A DNA stretch of 8,800 nucleotides from JAOTYV01 sp041557595 (GTDB lineage Bacteria > Pseudomonadota > Alphaproteobacteria > UBA8366), in NCBI GenBank assembly GCA_041557595.1, contig JBFFGE010000187.1, positions 1 through 8,800 of the forward strand. Direction: 5' to 3'. The translations under genes and the position numbers were made by a program. Every line of letters starts with the position of its first letter. The stretch's first letter is position 1. This document shows positions 5,853-8,800 of this stretch, one piece after another. Below the pieces are notes generated by a model. That model was not told the origin of the DNA. It worked only from the letters and a program-made list of their open reading frames with translations, and searched no databases.

Positions 5853-7361
5853 ATGGTCCCTCATACTCTTGCACCCGCGCCCCGAAGGGCGGCCACCCGG
5901 ACCGTCGGGACTATTCTTGCCGCGCTCCTTCTCGGAATGCTTGTCGCGGGCTGCGCCGCCACGCGCACCCCGCTGGCGGTGCTCGGCAATGCCGCTACGA
6001 CGTATTCGCTGGACGACCGCCAGGTGCCGCTGCCCGCCGGCGACTGGCACGTGGCGGCGCGGCGCGACTTCGCATCGCGCCTCGGCGTCCCGATGGCCGA
6101 CACGGTCTTGATCCGCGGCGACCGCCATCGCATCGACGGCATCGTGCTGATCACCGCCAATCGGCGAACGGGCGGCGAACGCGGCTGGCGCCGCGCGCAA
6201 TTCTGCGACCACGCCGCGCCCGGCGATCGGGCGATCCACAGCAATCGAACCGGCGGCAAGCAGGATTGCTGGGTTCTGCAGCACGGGGCCATCGGACTGA
6301 ACGATCCCGCGGAACCCGCGCTCGCGAAACTCGCCGACTACGCGGCGCAAGACGGCCTCGCCCTGTTCGATACCGGCGCGACGATCCGCTATCGCCTGGC
6401 GGGGAACCGGGATCTTCTGCAAGTCACCTATATCTTCGATTCGCCGGCCGCCGAACGGTCGACCATGCGGCACTGGGCGGAGGCCTGGCACGTGAAGGTG
6501 CGGCTCGGCTACCACGGCATCCTCGACCAGCCGCCGGCCGCGTCGATCGCCCCGATCGCAAGCCTTGCCGCGCCCGGCGACACGGCGCCGCTCGCCGAGC
6601 GCACGACCCGCATCGGCCTTGCCCTGCCGTCGCCGGGGTCGCCGCTGGCGGCGGTGCGCGGCATCATCGGCGACGTGCCGCGGGACGATGCCACGACGCT
6701 CGACCTGATCCACAAGAATTTCGAGCGCGTGGTTTTCCAAACCGAATATGGCGGTCCGATCGGCTGGATCCGGAAATGGAATACCCACCCGGTCATCCGC
6801 TATTCGAAGGATTTCGACCCGGCCGCGGTCGCCGCGCTGCGCGAAACCGTCGGCACGCTCGCGGCGGTCACCGGGCTGCGCCTGACGCTGCAGCCGGTGG
6901 CGCCGGATTATTTCGACCGGCGCGGCGACCATTTCATCCGCGACAACATCACCCTGCTGCGTCCGACCGCCGGCACCGTCGGCAATGCCTGCTACGGCGA
7001 GGCGAAATTCGCGAGCGACGGATCGATCGTCGTCGGGGCGGTCTATATCAGCCCGGGCTTCGACTACGTGCCGGTCCGCGAATGCGTGATGGAGGAATTC
7101 GCGCAAGTGCTCGGCCCGATGAACGACACCGCGCTGATCCACCAATCGATGTTCAACGATCAGACCAACGGCATCGTCTCGTGGCTGACCTGGTATGACG
7201 CCATCCTGCTGCGCACGCTGTACGACGAACGTCTGCAACCGGGCATGCCGAAGCACGAGGCGCTGCCGATCGCGCGGCAAATCATCCAGTCGCTGTTGGC
7301 GGAATTGAATCGCCGTCCGCCGCGCCACCTGAGTTTCGGCGCCGCCACTGTTCCGCGCTGA
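5853..7361 (+). CDS. DUF2927-domain lipoprotein
   Basis: This 502-residue protein starts with a lipoprotein signal peptide: Arg-rich n-region (11-16), hydrophobic core (about 19-31) and lipobox VAGC with C34. A35 at +2 favours the outer membrane. The N-terminal half has a VPLPAGDW segment (58-65) and a possible disulfide pair C118/C139, but no family that I can name. The C-terminal half, from about residue 276, matches DUF2927: it has a YGG/W-R-KW strand, C380 and C411, then ECVMEEFAQVLGPMND (410-425), SMFND (432-436) and WYDAILLRTLYDERLQPGM (447-465). The EE-x-x-Q segment and following conserved residues are the family hallmark. A peptidase-like role has no proof. The ATG at 5853 comes 11 bases after the preceding stop, with only a weak GGG as ribosome-binding site, which suggests coupled translation in a two-gene operon. 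The N-terminal half extends well beyond DUF2927, so the protein is a two-part fusion architecture. Confidence 0.85.
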   Translation: MVPHTLAPAPRRAATRTVGTILAALLLGMLVAGCAATRTPLAVLGNAATTYSLDDRQVPLPAGDWHVAARRDFASRLGVPMADTVLIRGDRHRIDGIVLITANRRTGGERGWRRAQFCDHAAPGDRAIHSNRTGGKQDCWVLQHGAIGLNDPAEPALAKLADYAAQDGLALFDTGATIRYRLAGNRDLLQVTYIFDSPAAERSTMRHWAEAWHVKVRLGYHGILDQPPAASIAPIASLAAPGDTAPLAERTTRIGLALPSPGSPLAAVRGIIGDVPRDDATTLDLIHKNFERVVFQTEYGGPIGWIRKWNTHPVIRYSKDFDPAAVAALRETVGTLAAVTGLRLTLQPVAPDYFDRRGDHFIRDNITLLRPTAGTVGNACYGEAKFASDGSIVVGAVYISPGFDYVPVRECVMEEFAQVLGPMNDTALIHQSMFNDQTNGIVSWLTWYDAILLRTLYDERLQPGMPKHEALPIARQIIQSLLAELNRRPPRHLSFGAATVPR

Positions 7362-7370
7362 CCTCTTCCC

Positions 7371-7376
7371 TATAAT
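7371..7376 (+). promoter_or_regulatory. Candidate -10 element of the mlrC-like gene
   Basis: A perfect TATAAT lies 9 bases after the DUF2927 stop and 70 bases before the ATG at 7447, in otherwise GC-rich sequence. The hexamer 17 bases upstream (CTGTTC, 7348-7353) is a poor -35, so an activator may be needed. If used, transcription would start near 7383, and the peptidase gene would be separate from the lipoprotein operon. Confidence 0.45.
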
Positions 7377-7446
7377 GTAGTGACAGACAGACCGGCGGAC
7401 GCGGCACCACCGCCAATCACTGGGCCGCCATTACGGGGATATCGCC

Positions 7447-8800
7447 ATGACCGCCAGCACGCCGAAACGCATCGCCATCCTGGGTTTCCATCTCGAGGCC
7501 AACCGCTTTGCCGCCCCCTGCGGCGAAGCGGAATTCGCCAAGCGCGGCGTCTGGTACGGCGACGCCATCAGCGACGGCGCGCGCCAGCCGACGCCCTCGA
7601 TCGACAGCGCGATCTGCGGCTTCTACAAGGTGATGGACGACCACGATGATTGGGAGCCGGTGCCGGTCGCGTTCGCCGCCGCTTTCCCCGACGGACCGGC
7701 CGAGCAGAAGTTCTTCGAGAAATTGCTGGCGGACATGCGCGAAGGGCTGAGGGCGGCCGGTCCGCTCGACGGCGTCTATTGCTGCGAACACGGCGCGGGG
7801 CTGGCGGTCGGCCACGACGACCCGGACGGCGATGTGTTCGCGCTGGCGCGCGAGATCGTCGGCCCGGGCGTACCGGTGGTCGCGACGCTCGACCTGCACG
7901 CCAATATCAGCCAGCGCATGGTCGACAGCGCCGATACGATGATCTCCTACCGCACCAACCCCCATGTCGACGCCTATGAACGCGGCCAGGAAGCGGCGCG
8001 CACCATGCTGGACATCCTGCATGCGGGACTGAAGCCGGCGATGGCGTCGATCCGCCTGCCGCTGGTCGGGCCGTCCGTGACCCTGCTGACCGCCGCCGGG
8101 CACCCCTATGGCGACCTGATCCGGCTCGGCCATACCAAGCTCGATGGCGACATCCTGAACGTCTCGATCACCGGCGGCTTCGCCTTTTCCGACACCGACC
8201 GCAACGGCATGACGATCACGGTCACCGCGCGCGGCGACAAGGAAAAAGCGCAAGCGGTGGCGCGCGAACTGGCGATCGCCGGCTGGGCCGACCGGGAACG
8301 CTACCAGCCGCACATGACCAGCCTGGACGACGCGGTGAAACTGGCGCTGGAGACCGCAGCCGATCCGTCCCGCCCCAACCTGCTGTTCTGCGATCCCGCC
8401 GACAATCCCGGCGGCGGCGGACGCGGCAACACGACCTACATCCTCAAGGCCTTCGCCGAGGCGGGCGTGACGGATGCGCTGTTCGGCGTGTTCAACGACG
8501 CGCCCGCCGTCGACGCGGCCTTCGCCGCCGGCGAGGGCGGTACTTTCCGCGCCAAGTTCAACACCGCCGAGACCCAGGAATTCTCGCAGCCCTGGGAGGC
8601 GGAGGCGGAAGTGCTGAAACTGTCCGACGGTGCGTTCGGCGGCGATTACGGCATGGTCAAGGGCCGTCAGGTCAACCTGGGCCGGTCGTGCCTGCTGCGC
8701 ATCGGCGGCATCCGCATGGTGGTGATCTCGATCCGCCAGCAATGCCTGTCGAACGACTTCTTCACCCATTTCGGCGCGGACGCGGCGGCCGCGCGCTGCA
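7447..8800 (+). CDS. M81 family metallopeptidase, MlrC-like (3'-truncated by window edge)
   Basis: The frame is open from ATG 7447 to the window edge, 451 codons without a stop. The family is usually about 490-500 residues, so only the last few dozen should be missing. MlrC, the founding member, is a zinc-dependent hydrolase that cleaves linearised microcystin peptides. Most homologues have unknown natural substrates, and nothing here implies microcystin use. The N-terminal MlrC domain carries FHLEANRF (14-21), CEHGAG (113-118), TLDLHANIS (147-155) and SYRTNPHVDAYERG (167-180). Likely metal ligands are H115, D149, H151 and H173, with E17 a candidate catalytic acid. The spacings 34, 2 and 22 equal those I recall for MlrC ligands. 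The C-terminal MlrC domain includes CDPADNPGGGGRGNTT (about residue 316 onwards). There is no signal peptide, so it is predicted cytosolic. A GGGG about 8 bases upstream serves as ribosome-binding site. Confidence 0.9.
   Translation, partial: MTASTPKRIAILGFHLEANRFAAPCGEAEFAKRGVWYGDAISDGARQPTPSIDSAICGFYKVMDDHDDWEPVPVAFAAAFPDGPAEQKFFEKLLADMREGLRAAGPLDGVYCCEHGAGLAVGHDDPDGDVFALAREIVGPGVPVVATLDLHANISQRMVDSADTMISYRTNPHVDAYERGQEAARTMLDILHAGLKPAMASIRLPLVGPSVTLLTAAGHPYGDLIRLGHTKLDGDILNVSITGGFAFSDTDRNGMTITVTARGDKEKAQAVARELAIAGWADRERYQPHMTSLDDAVKLALETAADPSRPNLLFCDPADNPGGGGRGNTTYILKAFAEAGVTDALFGVFNDAPAVDAAFAAGEGGTFRAKFNTAETQEFSQPWEAEAEVLKLSDGAFGGDYGMVKGRQVNLGRSCLLRIGGIRMVVISIRQQCLSNDFFTHFGADAAAARC

Noticed and set aside
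5754..7328. 524-codon minus-strand open frame opposite the DUF2927 lipoprotein
   Set aside because: It has an Arg/Asp/His-rich composition typical of antisense frames. The plus strand carries a signal peptide and recognisable DUF2927 motifs.
7417..8769. 450-codon minus-strand open frame opposite the mlrC-like gene
   Set aside because: The plus strand encodes all MlrC motifs. The antisense translation shows no domain and no sensible start.

Overview
The window is GC-rich chromosomal DNA that looks alphaproteobacterial. Two things point there: a RecA whose N-terminus has the alphaproteobacterial 'LRLVE...DKQKAL' form, and an exact GTTC-N7-GTTC direct repeat (the alphaproteobacterial LexA/SOS box) next to the recA promoter. 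I cannot name the genus. I see no rRNA, tRNA, CRISPR array, insertion sequence or integrase.

Layout: (1) recA on the minus strand (40-1185), with SOS box, promoter and a strong Shine-Dalgarno sequence. (2) A minus-strand gene for a secreted ankyrin-repeat protein (1427-2359), with a tail of small hairpins and, upstream, an AT-rich island carrying a good sigma70-like promoter. (3) A plus-strand LamG/DUF1080-like domain gene (about 2661-3254) that lacks an ordinary start codon where the domain begins. The best ribosome-binding site sits in front of an ACG codon. (4) Convergent with it, a minus-strand FAD-dependent dehydrogenase of the TcuA (tricarballylate dehydrogenase-like) family (3297-4805). 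(5) A 256-base divergent intergenic region. (6) A plus-strand pair of lipoprotein genes separated by 11 bases, probably an operon: a Cys-rich lipoprotein (5062-5841) and a DUF2927-domain lipoprotein (5853-7361). (7) An MlrC-like M81 family metallopeptidase gene (from 7447) that runs off the right edge, preceded by a perfect TATAAT.

The recA unit is the DNA-damage module. The other genes look like ordinary accessory or metabolic genes with no shared pathway that I can demonstrate. Three proteins are predicted to be exported: the ankyrin protein to the periplasm, and the two lipoproteins probably to the outer membrane. TcuA and MlrC are predicted cytosolic enzymes.

The least explained content is the lipoprotein pair. 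The first member ends in three tandem copies of a C-x8-Y-x3-G-x-C-x3-D-x6-[DE]-F unit that I do not recognise as a named family. The second most interesting item is the possible ACG start, or lost start, of the LamG-like gene. I found no convincing evidence of a new defence or mobile system.
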